From Alphaproteobacteria bacterium (GTDB lineage Bacteria > Pseudomonadota > Alphaproteobacteria > Rhodobacterales > Rhodobacteraceae): DNA of 64,000 bases. A program made the position numbers and the translations under genes. How positions within the stretch are numbered: position 1 is the first letter of the stretch; each line of letters starts with the position of its first letter. The notes below the pieces were generated by a model. That model searched no databases. It was not told the origin of the DNA and was given only the letters and a program-made list of their open reading frames with translations. Where the stretch lies: NCBI GenBank assembly GCA_030424645.1, contig JAUHWP010000001.1, forward strand, positions 1 through 64,000, in the 5' to 3' direction. This document shows positions 1-10,169 of the stretch, in pieces.

Positions 1-2
1 CC

Positions 3-401
3 AATCTGCGCGTTTATCTGGACAATGAACCGATCGAGATCGGCGAGGTGTCGGAAAGCGGGCAGTGGCGGGTGCCGTTGCCCAAGGTGGACAGCGGCGT
101 CTATACGCTGCGCGTCGATGAACTGGGCCAGGACGGGTCGGTCACATCACGCACCGAAACGCCGTTCAAACGGGAAGAACCTGCCCAACTGGCCGCGGTC
201 GGCAGCGCCGAGGTTCAGACGCCCCAAGCGCGGGTCGAGGCGGTGACGGTGCAGCCGGGATCGACCTTGTGGGCCATCGCGCGCGAACATCTCGGCGAAG
301 GTCCGCTCTATGTCCGGGTCTTTGCCGCCAATCGCGAGCAGATTCGCGATCCCGACCTGATCTATCCCGGTCAGGTCTTTGCGATCCCCGAAGCGGAATA
401 G
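3..401 (+). CDS. LysM peptidoglycan-binding domain protein, 5' end outside window
   Basis: Open frame from the window edge (NLRVYLDNEPIEIGEVSESGQWRVPLP...) ending in a LysM motif (VQPGSTLWAIAREHLGEGPLYVRVFAANREQIRDPDLIYPGQVFAIP). Confidence 0.85.
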   Translation, partial: NLRVYLDNEPIEIGEVSESGQWRVPLPKVDSGVYTLRVDELGQDGSVTSRTETPFKREEPAQLAAVGSAEVQTPQARVEAVTVQPGSTLWAIAREHLGEGPLYVRVFAANREQIRDPDLIYPGQVFAIPEAE

Positions 402-450
402 AGCGTTTCGACTTTATCAGATGTCTCAGGTCAAAAGATACGGCGCGTCG

Positions 451-804
451 TCAGGCGGGGTGGTGATCTTCCCGATGGTCCGTGTTTGCGTCCTGACCGG
501 TGCAGGCACAGATATCCGGGTCGCGCGCGCAGCAATCATTCAGCAGATAGGCGATGACACCGCCAAGCGCCTTGCAGTCCGCCGCATAGATCACGTGGCG
601 CGACGCCTTGCGCGAGGTCAGCAACCCCGCCGCCTCCAGTTGCGACAGGTGAAAGGACAGGCCCGAGGCCGAAACCCCCAGCGCTTCCGCGATTGCGCCG
701 GCGGCCAGCCCGTCTTTGCCACGGGGCACCAGCAGGCGCACGATTTCTAACCGTGTGTCATGTGCCATGGCGGACAGGGATTTGAGGACTCGACTCTGCT
801 CCAT
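451..804 (-). CDS. ArsR-family winged-helix transcriptional regulator
   Basis: 117 aa; MAHDTRLEIVRLLVPRGKDGLAAGAIAEALGVSASGLSFHLSQLEAAGLLTSRKASRHVIYAA is a typical ArsR wHTH. Confidence 0.88.
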   Translation of the reverse strand: MEQSRVLKSLSAMAHDTRLEIVRLLVPRGKDGLAAGAIAEALGVSASGLSFHLSQLEAAGLLTSRKASRHVIYAADCKALGGVIAYLLNDCCARDPDICACTGQDANTDHREDHHPA

Positions 805-832
805 ATTTCAAATATCGGTGAAATATTGAAAT
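803..832. promoter_or_regulatory. candidate ArsR-type operator (ATATTTC-N10-GAAATAT) between arsR and the ABC transporter
   Basis: Inverted repeat ATATTTCaaatatcggtGAAATATtgaaat overlapping the arsR start codon, in a divergent intergenic region. Confidence 0.5.
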
Positions 833-894
833 GACGCAAGCCCCGTATGATCCCGCTGCGCGGGCCACGTGGGCCGGCCCAGACAAGGTTTCAC

Positions 895-2724
895 ATGGCT
901 CCGTCCCGCATCACCTCGACCGAAGCGCCTAAGAACGGCTGGCGAACGATCAAGCGCGTTGCGCCTTACTTGTGGCCGGATGACAAGCCTTGGGTGAAGC
1001 GTCGCGTGGTCATCGCGCTGGTGATGCTTTTGTTGTCGAAGGTCATATCGGTCCTGACGCCGTTCCTTTACAAAGGGGCGGTTGATGTTCTGAGCGGCGA
1101 GGCCACCGGCGAGGCCTGGGCATTGGCCATGGGTGCCATCGGGCTGACGCTGGCCTATGGTCTGGCGCGGATCATGACCAACGGGTTTCAACAGCTGCGT
1201 GACGCCGTCTTTGCCCGCGTCGGCCAGCGTGCCCTGCGGCAACTGGCACTTGAGACCTTCACCCATATTCACCGCCTGTCGATGCGCTATCACATCACGC
1301 GCAAGACGGGCGGGCTGTCGCGGATCATCGAACGTGGCGTGAAAGGGGTCGAATTCCTGCTGCGCTTCATGCTGTTTTCCATGGGGCCGCTCGTGCTCGA
1401 GCTTCTGCTGATCTCGATCATCCTCTTCTTCGTGTTCGATGTCTGGTATCTGGCCGTCGTTGTGGGCACCATCGGCGCCTATGTCTGGTTCACCTTCAAA
1501 GTGACCGAATGGCGGGTGCGCATCCGCAAAGAGATGAACGATCAGGACACGGATGCCAACCAGAAGGCCATCGACAGTCTGCTGAATTTCGAAACCGTCA
1601 AGTATTTCGGTGCCGAAATGCGCGAGGCGGAACGCTATGACGTGGCGATGGCAGGGTATGAGCAGGCCGCGCTCAAGACCTCGTATTCGCTGGCGTTCCT
1701 TAATTTCGGTCAGGCGCTTCTGATCACGTTGGGCTTGGTCGGGGTTATGGTTCTGGCGGCGGTTGGCGTGCAGAAAGGTGACTTGACCGTCGGCGATTTC
1801 GTCATGGTCAACGCCTATATGATCCAGATCACCATGCCCCTGAACTTTCTGGGCACCGTCTATCGCGAGATTCGCCAGTCGCTTGTCGATATGGGCGAGA
1901 TGTTTGACCTGCTTGAGCAACCCGCCGAGGTGACGGACAAGCCCGGCGCCCCGGACATCAGGGTCACGGGCGGCGCGCTGCGGTTTGATGATCTTCGCTT
2001 TGGTTATGATCCAGAGCGTCCGATCCTGAAAGGCGTGTCGATTGATGTGCCCGCGGGCAAGACGGTTGCGATCGTCGGGCCGTCCGGGTCGGGAAAGTCC
2101 ACCATCGGGCGATTGCTGTTCCGGTTCTATGACGTGAACGGGGGCAGTCTGTCGATTGACGGGCAGGATGTGCGCGACGTGACACAAGACAGCCTGCACG
2201 GTGTCATTGGCGTGGTGCCGCAGGACACGGTGCTGTTCAATGACAGCGTCTATTACAACATCGCCTATGGGCGGCCCGAAGCCTCGCGCGAGGAGGTCGA
2301 AGCCGCGGCGAAAGCGGCCAAGATCCATGATTTCATCTCGGGGTTGCCCGATGGATACCAGACCCAAGTGGGCGAGCGGGGGCTGAAGCTGTCCGGTGGT
2401 GAAAAACAACGGGTGGGCATTGCCCGCACGCTGTTGAAGAACCCGCCGATCCTGTTGTTGGACGAAGCCACGTCGGCGCTGGACACCCAGACCGAACGGG
2501 ACATTCAGGAAAGCCTGCGCGAGATGGGCGAGGGGCGCACGGTGATCACCATCGCCCACCGGCTTTCGACGATTGTCGATGCCGACGAAATCGTCGTGCT
2601 TGAAGCCGGCGAGGTGGTGGAGCGCGGCAGCCATGATCTTCTGCTGGACAAGGGCGGGCGCTATGCCGCCATGTGGGCGCGTCAGGCCAGCGAAGACGAG
2701 GTAGCGGATATCGCAGCGGCGTGA
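895..2724 (+). CDS. ABC transporter, ATM1/HMT1-type permease/ATP-binding fusion
   Basis: Long ORF (track start 847; likely start MAPSRITSTEAPKNG). Walker A GPSGSGKST, signature LSGGEKQR, Walker B ILLLDEATSALD, N-terminal TM domain. Confidence 0.92.
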   Translation: MAPSRITSTEAPKNGWRTIKRVAPYLWPDDKPWVKRRVVIALVMLLLSKVISVLTPFLYKGAVDVLSGEATGEAWALAMGAIGLTLAYGLARIMTNGFQQLRDAVFARVGQRALRQLALETFTHIHRLSMRYHITRKTGGLSRIIERGVKGVEFLLRFMLFSMGPLVLELLLISIILFFVFDVWYLAVVVGTIGAYVWFTFKVTEWRVRIRKEMNDQDTDANQKAIDSLLNFETVKYFGAEMREAERYDVAMAGYEQAALKTSYSLAFLNFGQALLITLGLVGVMVLAAVGVQKGDLTVGDFVMVNAYMIQITMPLNFLGTVYREIRQSLVDMGEMFDLLEQPAEVTDKPGAPDIRVTGGALRFDDLRFGYDPERPILKGVSIDVPAGKTVAIVGPSGSGKSTIGRLLFRFYDVNGGSLSIDGQDVRDVTQDSLHGVIGVVPQDTVLFNDSVYYNIAYGRPEASREEVEAAAKAAKIHDFISGLPDGYQTQVGERGLKLSGGEKQRVGIARTLLKNPPILLLDEATSALDTQTERDIQESLREMGEGRTVITIAHRLSTIVDADEIVVLEAGEVVERGSHDLLLDKGGRYAAMWARQASEDEVADIAAA

Positions 2725-2790
2725 TGTGACGCGCGGGGCGGATGGGGCGCCTGATCACCGGCAGACAGGTCCCCAATGCCCCCGTTTCGG

Positions 2791-5700
2791 CTACTCGGCG
2801 GCCCGCAATGGCCCTTTTCGGCCCGGTTTTGGCTTGTCGGTATCCGTGGCGCCGGGCTGTTCGGTGTCGGTGGCGGCCTGGCCCGTGTCCTCGGCTTCGG
2901 CCTGAGTATCAGGCAGATCGGAGCCATCGGGATGTGCGGGGGCGGGGGGCGCCGACGGGTCTTGCCCGACCTCGCCCAGTTCCGATGCGCCGACCCATAC
3001 CACATCGGTCAGGGGTTGCTTGCGGGCGGCCTTGTCCAGCGCTGCATCCCGTGCCGTCTGGCCCGAACGGGCCGCAAGCGCCCGCAATCCATTGACCGAG
3101 CGATAGGCCCCGGCGGACACCCATATCCGCAGCGCCAGCATCGACGGCGTGAACACCAGCGTCAGAACCGTTGCGATCCCCAGCCCGAAGACGACCGCCG
3201 TCGCAAGCTGTTTCCACCACAGCGCGGTCGGCGCGTCGAGCGAATAGCCACCGTTGAAGAAATCCAGCGACAGGCCCAGCATCATCGGGGCCAGCCCGGC
3301 CATCGTGGTGATCGTGGTCAGAAGAACCGGGCGGATGCGGGCCTCGGCGGTGCGGGTGATCGCCTCGATCCGGGGCATGTAGCGGGCGTAATCCTGATAG
3401 GTGTCGATCAACACGATGTTGTTGTTCACCACGATCCCCGCCAGCGCGACGATCCCGGTGCCGGTCATGATGATCGAAAAGGGTTGCTGCATCACCATCA
3501 TCCCGATCAGGACACCCGTGGTTGACAGGACCACCGCCAGCAACACCAGAACCGAGTTATAAAGGCTGTTGAACTGCGCCAGCAGGATGATGAACATCAT
3601 CCCAAGCGCGCCGATGAAGGCCTGACCCAGGAAGGCCTGGCTTTCCGCCTGATCTTCCTGATCGCCGGTCCATTCATAGGTGACACCGGATGGCAGCCCG
3701 GCGTCCTCGATCCAGGTGGTCAGGGCGGCAATCCGGTCGCTTGGCGTGACAGGTGTTCGGGTCAGACCGACCCCGTCGCCGGTGGCCATGATCCGGTCTG
3801 CTTCGGCTGCCGGGACATATTGCTCTTCCCCATCAGGATCGGTCAGGCGGACCAGATCGTCCTGCACACCGGCTTTCACGTCGTAGTATCGGCTTTGATC
3901 GACGCGGTCGATCTGGGCAAGGCTGGGCACAGGCTTGCGGGTCACGAAGTTGGACATTGGCACCAGCCCCGTGGCAGTGCGGATCTTCAATCCGTCCAGC
4001 GTCGACAGGACCCGGTCTTTCCGGGGCAGGCGCACGCGGATCTCGATTTCCTCGTCTGAACTGTCAACCCGCATCGTGTCCAGAAGAATGCCGTTGGTGA
4101 CAAGCTGCACCATCCCCCCGACGGTGGCGACATCGGTGCCATAGCGCCCGGCTTCCTCGACATCCACTTCGATCTGCCAGTCGATACCGGGCAGGGGCAG
4201 CGTGTCTTCAATCCCGGTCAGGCCCGGGGTGGTGTTGAATTTGGCAATCGCCATGGTGGCGGCTTGTTCCAACATGTCCCAATTATCGCCTTTCAGGCGC
4301 AGATGCACGGGCTTGGCCGAGGCCGGGCCACGGTTCAGGTTCAGGACCTCGGTGCGGATGCCGGGCAGGGTGGCCAGACGTTCTTCCAACCGTGCCATGA
4401 CCGCGTCGCCATCATATTCCGGGTCGATTTCCGAGGTGGTGAAGGGGATCAGCCCCAGCAACGGTGCATCCTGCTCGATCGACGGTCGATCTTCCCACGC
4501 CACCAATTCGATCTGCAACTGGCCGATACTGTCGCGTGGCCCCATGGCCCCACCGGTGTTCTGGTTCAATCCACCGGAGCCGGCAAAGGCAAAGACGGTC
4601 TCGATGCCCTTGGTCGACAGGGCGATTTCTTCGGCCTGTTTGACCACCGCGTCCTGTTCTTCAAGGCTCAGGTTGCCGCGGGCGCGGACATAGACGATGG
4701 CCTGTTCGGGTTCGCTGTCGGCAAAGAATTCGACCCCCAGATTGTTGCGACCATAGAGCACGAAGGTGGAAACCACGAAGCCGATCACCAGGGCGATGGA
4801 TACAAGCGGCATGACCGGATTGCCGGAAACAAAGTGGATCAGGTGCCCAAACAGGGTCCGACGATACCCGCCCTGCACGGTTTTCGCTTCGCGGTGCCAG
4901 GTCAGCGACCCAAGCGTGACCGTCGTCGCCGTCGCGCCCAGCACGAACATCAATGCTCCGGGCAGGATTGCCATCGCGCCTTCGAAAGGCGGCGTGCCAC
5001 CGAACAGGTATCCGGGGTTCAGCAATTGGAAACCCGACAGCACCAGCACATAGGCCGACGGCAGCACCAGAAGCAGGCGCAGCCAGACGGGCAACCCGCG
5101 CATCGCATCCGACAGGAACCCTATGGCACGGCTGATCCGGCCGGACACGCCGCCCACCACAGGCAGATAGATCAACGCGACCAACAGCGACGCCATCAGC
5201 ACAAAGATCAGCGTCTTGGGCAACCAACCCATGAATTCGCCGGGGATGCCGGGCCAGAACAGCATGGGCAGGAAGGCACACAGTGTGGTCGCGGTCGAAC
5301 TGACGATGGGCCAGAACATCCGTTTTGCCGCCGCCGTATAGGCCGACATCGGTCCCACACCTTCGCTGATCTTCTTGTCGGCATATTCGACAACCACGAT
5401 GGCTCCGTCCACCAGCATCCCCACAGCAAGGATCAGCCCGAACATCACGATGTTCGAGATCGTGACCCCAAGCGCGCCGAACAGGGCGAAGGTCAGCAGG
5501 AACGAAGTCGGGATAGCAAATCCCACAAGCAGCGCGGGCCGGATCCCCAGCGCGCCCAGCACGACGATCATGACCAGGGAAATGGCGGTGATCACCGAAC
5601 CTTCCAACTGGCGCACCATGCTGTCGACCACATAGCTCTGGTCATTCGAGGTGCCGATCTTCACCGCCTGTTGCAGCTCGGCTGGCCAGGCGTTCCGGGT

Positions 5701-6612
5701 ATCCTCGACGATCCCGCGCACCTCGGCGGCGGTGTCGATCAGGTTATAGCCCTTGCGCTTCACGACCTGAAGCGCAACCGTCGTATCCCCGTTGAACCGC
5801 GCCGTGCCTTCACGATCTTCGAAGGTCAGCCGGATCGTCGCCAGATCGCCCAGCGTGACCACGCTGTCCTCGTTGACCTTGACCGGCAGGTCATAGACAT
5901 CCTGCACCTCGTCGAAGGATGACGGGATCTTGACCGCCGTCGATCCGGTCGGCGTCTTGATGTCGCCCGCCGCGATCAACTGGTTGTTGTTCTGCACGAC
6001 CCGGATCAGCTCGCCCGCCGTGACGTTATAGGCCTCCAGCTTCAGCGGGTCGATTTCGACCTCAAGCATTTCGTCGCGATAGCCGGTCAGGGATGCTTCC
6101 AGAACCGCGTCCAGCCCTTCAAGCCGGTCCTGCAATTCGCGCGCCAGACGGACCAACGTGCGTTCGGGCACGTTGCCGGTCAGGTTCACGATGATGATCG
6201 GGAATTCCGAGAAGTTGATCTCGGTCACGGAATAGCTGTCGAACCCTTGCGGAAACTTCCCTTCGGCCGAGTTCATGGCGTCGCGCACATCGGCCATGAC
6301 ATTGGTCTTGTTCCAGCCGAATTCGAACTCCATCGCCACGCCCGCATATCCCTCGGCGGCGGTGCCGGACATGGTCTTCAGCCCGTCTATGTCGGCCAGT
6401 TCTGTTTCCATCGGGCGCAGAAGCAGTTGTTCGGCGTCGGCGGCCGAGATGCCGGGAAAGGGGACCGAAACGAACAGGGCCGGGATTTCGATGTCCGGCT
6501 CGCCCTCTTTCGGCAGGCTGACATAGGCGATTGCGCCGGACAGGACCGACAGGATGACGAAGGCAATGACCATTCGGGCCCGACCGGCGGCCCAGTCGAT
6601 GATACCGATCAT
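2791..6612 (-). CDS. RND-family efflux transporter permease
   Basis: About 1270 aa, MIGIIDWAAGRARMVIAFVILSVLSG... typical AcrB/HAE1 family; start overlaps the adaptor stop (ATGA). Confidence 0.93.
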   Translation of the reverse strand: MIGIIDWAAGRARMVIAFVILSVLSGAIAYVSLPKEGEPDIEIPALFVSVPFPGISAADAEQLLLRPMETELADIDGLKTMSGTAAEGYAGVAMEFEFGWNKTNVMADVRDAMNSAEGKFPQGFDSYSVTEINFSEFPIIIVNLTGNVPERTLVRLARELQDRLEGLDAVLEASLTGYRDEMLEVEIDPLKLEAYNVTAGELIRVVQNNNQLIAAGDIKTPTGSTAVKIPSSFDEVQDVYDLPVKVNEDSVVTLGDLATIRLTFEDREGTARFNGDTTVALQVVKRKGYNLIDTAAEVRGIVEDTRNAWPAELQQAVKIGTSNDQSYVVDSMVRQLEGSVITAISLVMIVVLGALGIRPALLVGFAIPTSFLLTFALFGALGVTISNIVMFGLILAVGMLVDGAIVVVEYADKKISEGVGPMSAYTAAAKRMFWPIVSSTATTLCAFLPMLFWPGIPGEFMGWLPKTLIFVLMASLLVALIYLPVVGGVSGRISRAIGFLSDAMRGLPVWLRLLLVLPSAYVLVLSGFQLLNPGYLFGGTPPFEGAMAILPGALMFVLGATATTVTLGSLTWHREAKTVQGGYRRTLFGHLIHFVSGNPVMPLVSIALVIGFVVSTFVLYGRNNLGVEFFADSEPEQAIVYVRARGNLSLEEQDAVVKQAEEIALSTKGIETVFAFAGSGGLNQNTGGAMGPRDSIGQLQIELVAWEDRPSIEQDAPLLGLIPFTTSEIDPEYDGDAVMARLEERLATLPGIRTEVLNLNRGPASAKPVHLRLKGDNWDMLEQAATMAIAKFNTTPGLTGIEDTLPLPGIDWQIEVDVEEAGRYGTDVATVGGMVQLVTNGILLDTMRVDSSDEEIEIRVRLPRKDRVLSTLDGLKIRTATGLVPMSNFVTRKPVPSLAQIDRVDQSRYYDVKAGVQDDLVRLTDPDGEEQYVPAAEADRIMATGDGVGLTRTPVTPSDRIAALTTWIEDAGLPSGVTYEWTGDQEDQAESQAFLGQAFIGALGMMFIILLAQFNSLYNSVLVLLAVVLSTTGVLIGMMVMQQPFSIIMTGTGIVALAGIVVNNNIVLIDTYQDYARYMPRIEAITRTAEARIRPVLLTTITTMAGLAPMMLGLSLDFFNGGYSLDAPTALWWKQLATAVVFGLGIATVLTLVFTPSMLALRIWVSAGAYRSVNGLRALAARSGQTARDAALDKAARKQPLTDVVWVGASELGEVGQDPSAPPAPAHPDGSDLPDTQAEAEDTGQAATDTEQPGATDTDKPKPGRKGPLRAAE

Positions 6613-7847
6613 ATGCCCGGCTCCTGATAGGTGACATCGACGGCCACACCGTCGGTCACGTAGTGTTGCCCGACGATGATCACATCGGTGTTGTCCGGCA
6701 GACCGGTGATCCATACCCCGTCCACGCTGTCACGCACCATGGCAACAGGGGCAAACCCCGCCAATCCGTCCGCTGTCACGATCCGCACACCCAGTTCCCC
6801 GTCATCATCCAGCGTCAGGGCGCTTTGCGGGACAAGATGTGCCATCAGCCCGTTGCCGGTGATGACGACTTCGGCGGTCTGGCCTGCCCGAATGACCGGG
6901 GCACCCTCGGGGCGTCCGATCTCGACCTCGACCCGGAAGGTGCGGGTGACGGGGTCTGCCGTATCCGCCACGAAGGTCACGGTGCCGGACAATTCGGCCC
7001 CGGCGGCAAGGCGCACATTGGCGGGCAGGCCGGTGCTCAGCTTGTCGACCTGAAGTTCCGAGACATACCCGACCACCCGCACCGGGTCGTATTGCACCAC
7101 GGTGGTGCAGACCGCGCCGGGCTGCAAAAGCGTGCCAATATCTGCCGTGTCGGTTTCCAGTATGCCGGGGAAGGGCGCGCGAATGTCCAGACGCTCGATC
7201 TCGCGCCGGGCGGCGGCCACGGCGGCTTCGGCAGACTGGATCGACGCCGCCGAACTTGCCGCGCCGGACTGGGCGGCGATAAAGCCTGCGCGCGCTGCCT
7301 CCACCGCGGCCCTGGTGTTGGCCACGCGCGTGTCCGAGGCAAAGCCGCCTTCGGACAGCTTGGTGGCTGCGGTCAGGTTGAACGTCGCCTCGTCCAGCCG
7401 GGCCTGGGCTTCGATCACGCGGGCGTCGGCCTCGGGGGCGCGGGCCTTGGCTTCGGCCAGGCGGGCGGTTGCTTCCGCCAGGCTGGCCTCGCGCGTGCCG
7501 GCATCGAGCTGGCACAGGATATCGCCTTCGTCGACAGGGTTGCCCTTTGCGATCTTGGCGGACACCACTTGCCCGGTCGTTTCGGCGCGCAGTTCGACAC
7601 GGCGGTTCGCCTCGGTGCGGCCGCGCAGAAGGACGGGCATCTCGATCTCGCGGGCGCTGCTGCTGAGCGCCACCACGGAAACACCGCTGCCGGGCTGTGG
7701 TTCGGCGGCGGTTTCGTCCTGCGGGGATTGCGCGCTGACCTCATCGACCGGTGTGCCCGCTGCGGTTTCAAGTGTGTCGCGTTGAAACACCAGAAAATAC
7801 AACCCCGCCACCACAAGGATCGCCGTGAGAATTGGGAAAAGGCGCAT
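6609..7847 (-). CDS. RND efflux periplasmic adaptor subunit (membrane fusion protein)
   Basis: MRLFPILTAILVVAGLYFLVFQRD..., HlyD/AcrA-like hairpin (LAEATARLAEAKARAPEADARVIEAQARLDEA) and lipoyl motifs. Confidence 0.92.
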   Translation of the reverse strand: MRLFPILTAILVVAGLYFLVFQRDTLETAAGTPVDEVSAQSPQDETAAEPQPGSGVSVVALSSSAREIEMPVLLRGRTEANRRVELRAETTGQVVSAKIAKGNPVDEGDILCQLDAGTREASLAEATARLAEAKARAPEADARVIEAQARLDEATFNLTAATKLSEGGFASDTRVANTRAAVEAARAGFIAAQSGAASSAASIQSAEAAVAAARREIERLDIRAPFPGILETDTADIGTLLQPGAVCTTVVQYDPVRVVGYVSELQVDKLSTGLPANVRLAAGAELSGTVTFVADTADPVTRTFRVEVEIGRPEGAPVIRAGQTAEVVITGNGLMAHLVPQSALTLDDDGELGVRIVTADGLAGFAPVAMVRDSVDGVWITGLPDNTDVIIVGQHYVTDGVAVDVTYQEPGI

Positions 7848-8075
7848 AGGATTACCTGCCGACGTTAAACAAACTGGCGAAAGACTATGCTCAGTCGCCC
7901 GCGGGAACAAGTGTGGCTTCCCTGACCTGTGCAATCGACAGGAAAAGCAGCATACCCCCGAAAACCAGCCATCGACGGCATTCTGCCCATGACCGGCAAC
8001 GCGTTCGGGACCCCCCTTGGCATCCGGGCGTCGTTGGGGCAAAAGAAGGGCAGATTATGACCCGGAGGCACGACC

Positions 8076-8711
8076 GTGAGCGAGACCGATACTTTCATTG
8101 ATGAAGTCAGCGAAGAGGTGCGTCGCGACAAGCTGTATGCGTTGATGCGGAAATATGGCTGGATTGCGGTTCTGCTGGTCGTGCTGCTGGTCGGTGGTGC
8201 GGCCTTCAATGAATGGCGCAAGGCCAGCGATCGCGCCGCGGCACAGGCCTTGGGCGATGCCATTCTGGCCGCCGAGGAACAAGCCGATCCCGGTGCGCGG
8301 GCAGCCGCGCTGGCATCGCTTGAGGTTGACGGAGATGCAGCGGCGGTCGTTGCCATGCTGACGGCGGTCGAGGGCAACGCGGGCGTGGACGCCTTGAAGG
8401 CCCTGGCCGATGATCCCGGCATCGACAGCCTGTATCGCGATCTGGCCCAGTTGAAGCTTGTTTCGCGCACGGCGTCAGGACTGGATCCCGCCGAGCGGCG
8501 CGCGCGGCTGGAGCCCTTGGCCGTTGCCGGGGCACCGTTCCGAGTGCTGGCCGAAGAACAGCTGGCGCTGGTCGAGGTTGACGAGGGGCAGACAGAGGCC
8601 GCGATCACCCGCCTGAACGCCCTTTTGGTGGATGACGAGGCGTCTGGGGCCTTGCGTCGGCGCGCGTCTCAGTTGATTGTGGCGCTGGGCGGATCATTGG
8701 ACGCATCCTGA
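8076..8711 (+). CDS. tetratricopeptide-like membrane-anchored protein (YfgM-type), GTG start
   Basis: 211 aa, N-terminal TM (YGWIAVLLVVLLVGGAAFNEW) then Ala-rich helical repeats; directly upstream of bamB, as is common. Confidence 0.75.
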   Translation: MSETDTFIDEVSEEVRRDKLYALMRKYGWIAVLLVVLLVGGAAFNEWRKASDRAAAQALGDAILAAEEQADPGARAAALASLEVDGDAAAVVAMLTAVEGNAGVDALKALADDPGIDSLYRDLAQLKLVSRTASGLDPAERRARLEPLAVAGAPFRVLAEEQLALVEVDEGQTEAAITRLNALLVDDEASGALRRRASQLIVALGGSLDAS

Positions 8712-8772
8712 TGGTCCGCGCCGGGCCAGGGTCCGGTTCGATATGACATGTGGTATTCCGGGGGAACTTATT

Positions 8773-10122
8773 TTGAAGGTTAAGCATAGCGCCGGTATTT
8801 TGGTCTCGTTAAGCCTTTTGTCGGCATGTTCGCAACAGGAATACATCTTGCCGGGCGAGCGTGAGGATCTGCGCAGCCTGAACCCGCAAACCATGAGCGC
8901 CGGCGAACTGTCCGACGCTGCTGCCGCTGTCGAAGGGGCAGGGCAGGCTGATCGTGCGCAGCCGATTGCGCTGCCCGCAGCGGTCAATCATGCAAGCTGG
9001 ACCCATCTGGGTGGCAGCCTGACCCACCATGTGCAGCATCCGGCGTTGTCCCCAGCGCCTCAACTCCGCTTTGCGGTGTCGATCGGGCAGGGCAATGACC
9101 GCAAGCACCGGATCACCGCCGAACCCGTGGTCGCCGGGGGGCGCGTGTTCACCCTGGACAGCCGTGCACAGGTGGTGGCAACCTCGACCGCCGGGGCAAC
9201 GCTTTGGTCGCGGGATCTGACTCCGCCATCGGACCGCTCGGATGACGCGTCGGGCGGTGGATTGGCCTATGCCGATGGCACCGTCTATGTGACGTCGGGC
9301 TTTGGTCTGGTCAGTGCCCTTGATGCGGCGACTGGCAGGGTCAAGTGGCAGCAGAAAATGGATGCCTCGGGCTCTGGTGCGCCTGCCGTGTCGGGCGGGC
9401 TTGTCTATGTCGTCAGCCGCGACAACAGCGCCTGGGCCATTGAAACGGCGACCGGCCGGGTGAAATGGCGGCTGTCGGGCACCCCAAGCCAGGACGGTGT
9501 TGTCGGGGTCTCGTCGCCGGCGGTTACAGACCGTCTTGCGCTTCTGCCCTTCGCCTCGGGCGAGGTGGTGGCCGCCTTGAAAAAAGGCGGTGCGCGCGCA
9601 TGGTCCAGCCTGATCGCGGGCGAACGCGCGGGGCGTGGTTATTCGCTGGTGACGGATATCACGGGCGAACCCGTGGTGAAGGACGGTGTGATTTATACCG
9701 GCAACCCCGTGGGGCGCACCGTGGCCATCAACATGTCGGGCGAACGGCTTTGGACCGCCCGGGAAGGCGCGGTCAGCCCGGTTTGGGTCACGGGCGGATC
9801 GGTGTTCCTGGTTTCGGATGAAGCACAGCTTGTGCGGCTGGACGCCGCGACCGGCGAACGTATCTGGGGCGTGCCGCTGCCCTATTACACCAAGGCGAAA
9901 ACCCGCAAACGCAAGGCAATCTATGCCAATCTTGGTCCGGTTCTGGCCGGAGGGAAGCTGTGGGTGGCCTCCTCCGACGGGGTGATGCGCGGCTTCAATC
10001 CCGTGAACGGCGAACTGGTCGGACAGGTGGCCATTCCGGGCGGGGCCGCCACGCGCCCGGTCGTGGTGAATGGCACGGCCTATCTGGTATCGCGCGACGG
10101 CAAACTTCTGGCTTTGCGCTGA
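8773..10122 (+). CDS. bamB: outer membrane protein assembly factor BamB-like lipoprotein (PQQ-like beta-propeller)
   Basis: Lipobox LSAC after signal peptide; repeated AxTGRVKW / GxxxAxxxxTG propeller motifs; located just before der. TTG start at 8773 preceded by GGGGGAA fits best; an ATG exists at 8743. Confidence 0.85.
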   Translation: MKVKHSAGILVSLSLLSACSQQEYILPGEREDLRSLNPQTMSAGELSDAAAAVEGAGQADRAQPIALPAAVNHASWTHLGGSLTHHVQHPALSPAPQLRFAVSIGQGNDRKHRITAEPVVAGGRVFTLDSRAQVVATSTAGATLWSRDLTPPSDRSDDASGGGLAYADGTVYVTSGFGLVSALDAATGRVKWQQKMDASGSGAPAVSGGLVYVVSRDNSAWAIETATGRVKWRLSGTPSQDGVVGVSSPAVTDRLALLPFASGEVVAALKKGGARAWSSLIAGERAGRGYSLVTDITGEPVVKDGVIYTGNPVGRTVAINMSGERLWTAREGAVSPVWVTGGSVFLVSDEAQLVRLDAATGERIWGVPLPYYTKAKTRKRKAIYANLGPVLAGGKLWVASSDGVMRGFNPVNGELVGQVAIPGGAATRPVVVNGTAYLVSRDGKLLALR

Positions 10123-10169
10123 CCTGCAAACCGTGTATGCGGGGCGCTTGACGTGACCCGGAGACCGAT

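Noticed and set aside
808-2634. 608-aa ORF antisense to the ABC transporter
   Set aside because: Shadow ORF of a GC3-rich gene; His/Arg/Gln-rich composition and no domain signature.
4264-5922. 552-aa ORF antisense to the RND permease
   Set aside because: Low-complexity His/Gln/Arg-rich product opposite a well-supported gene.
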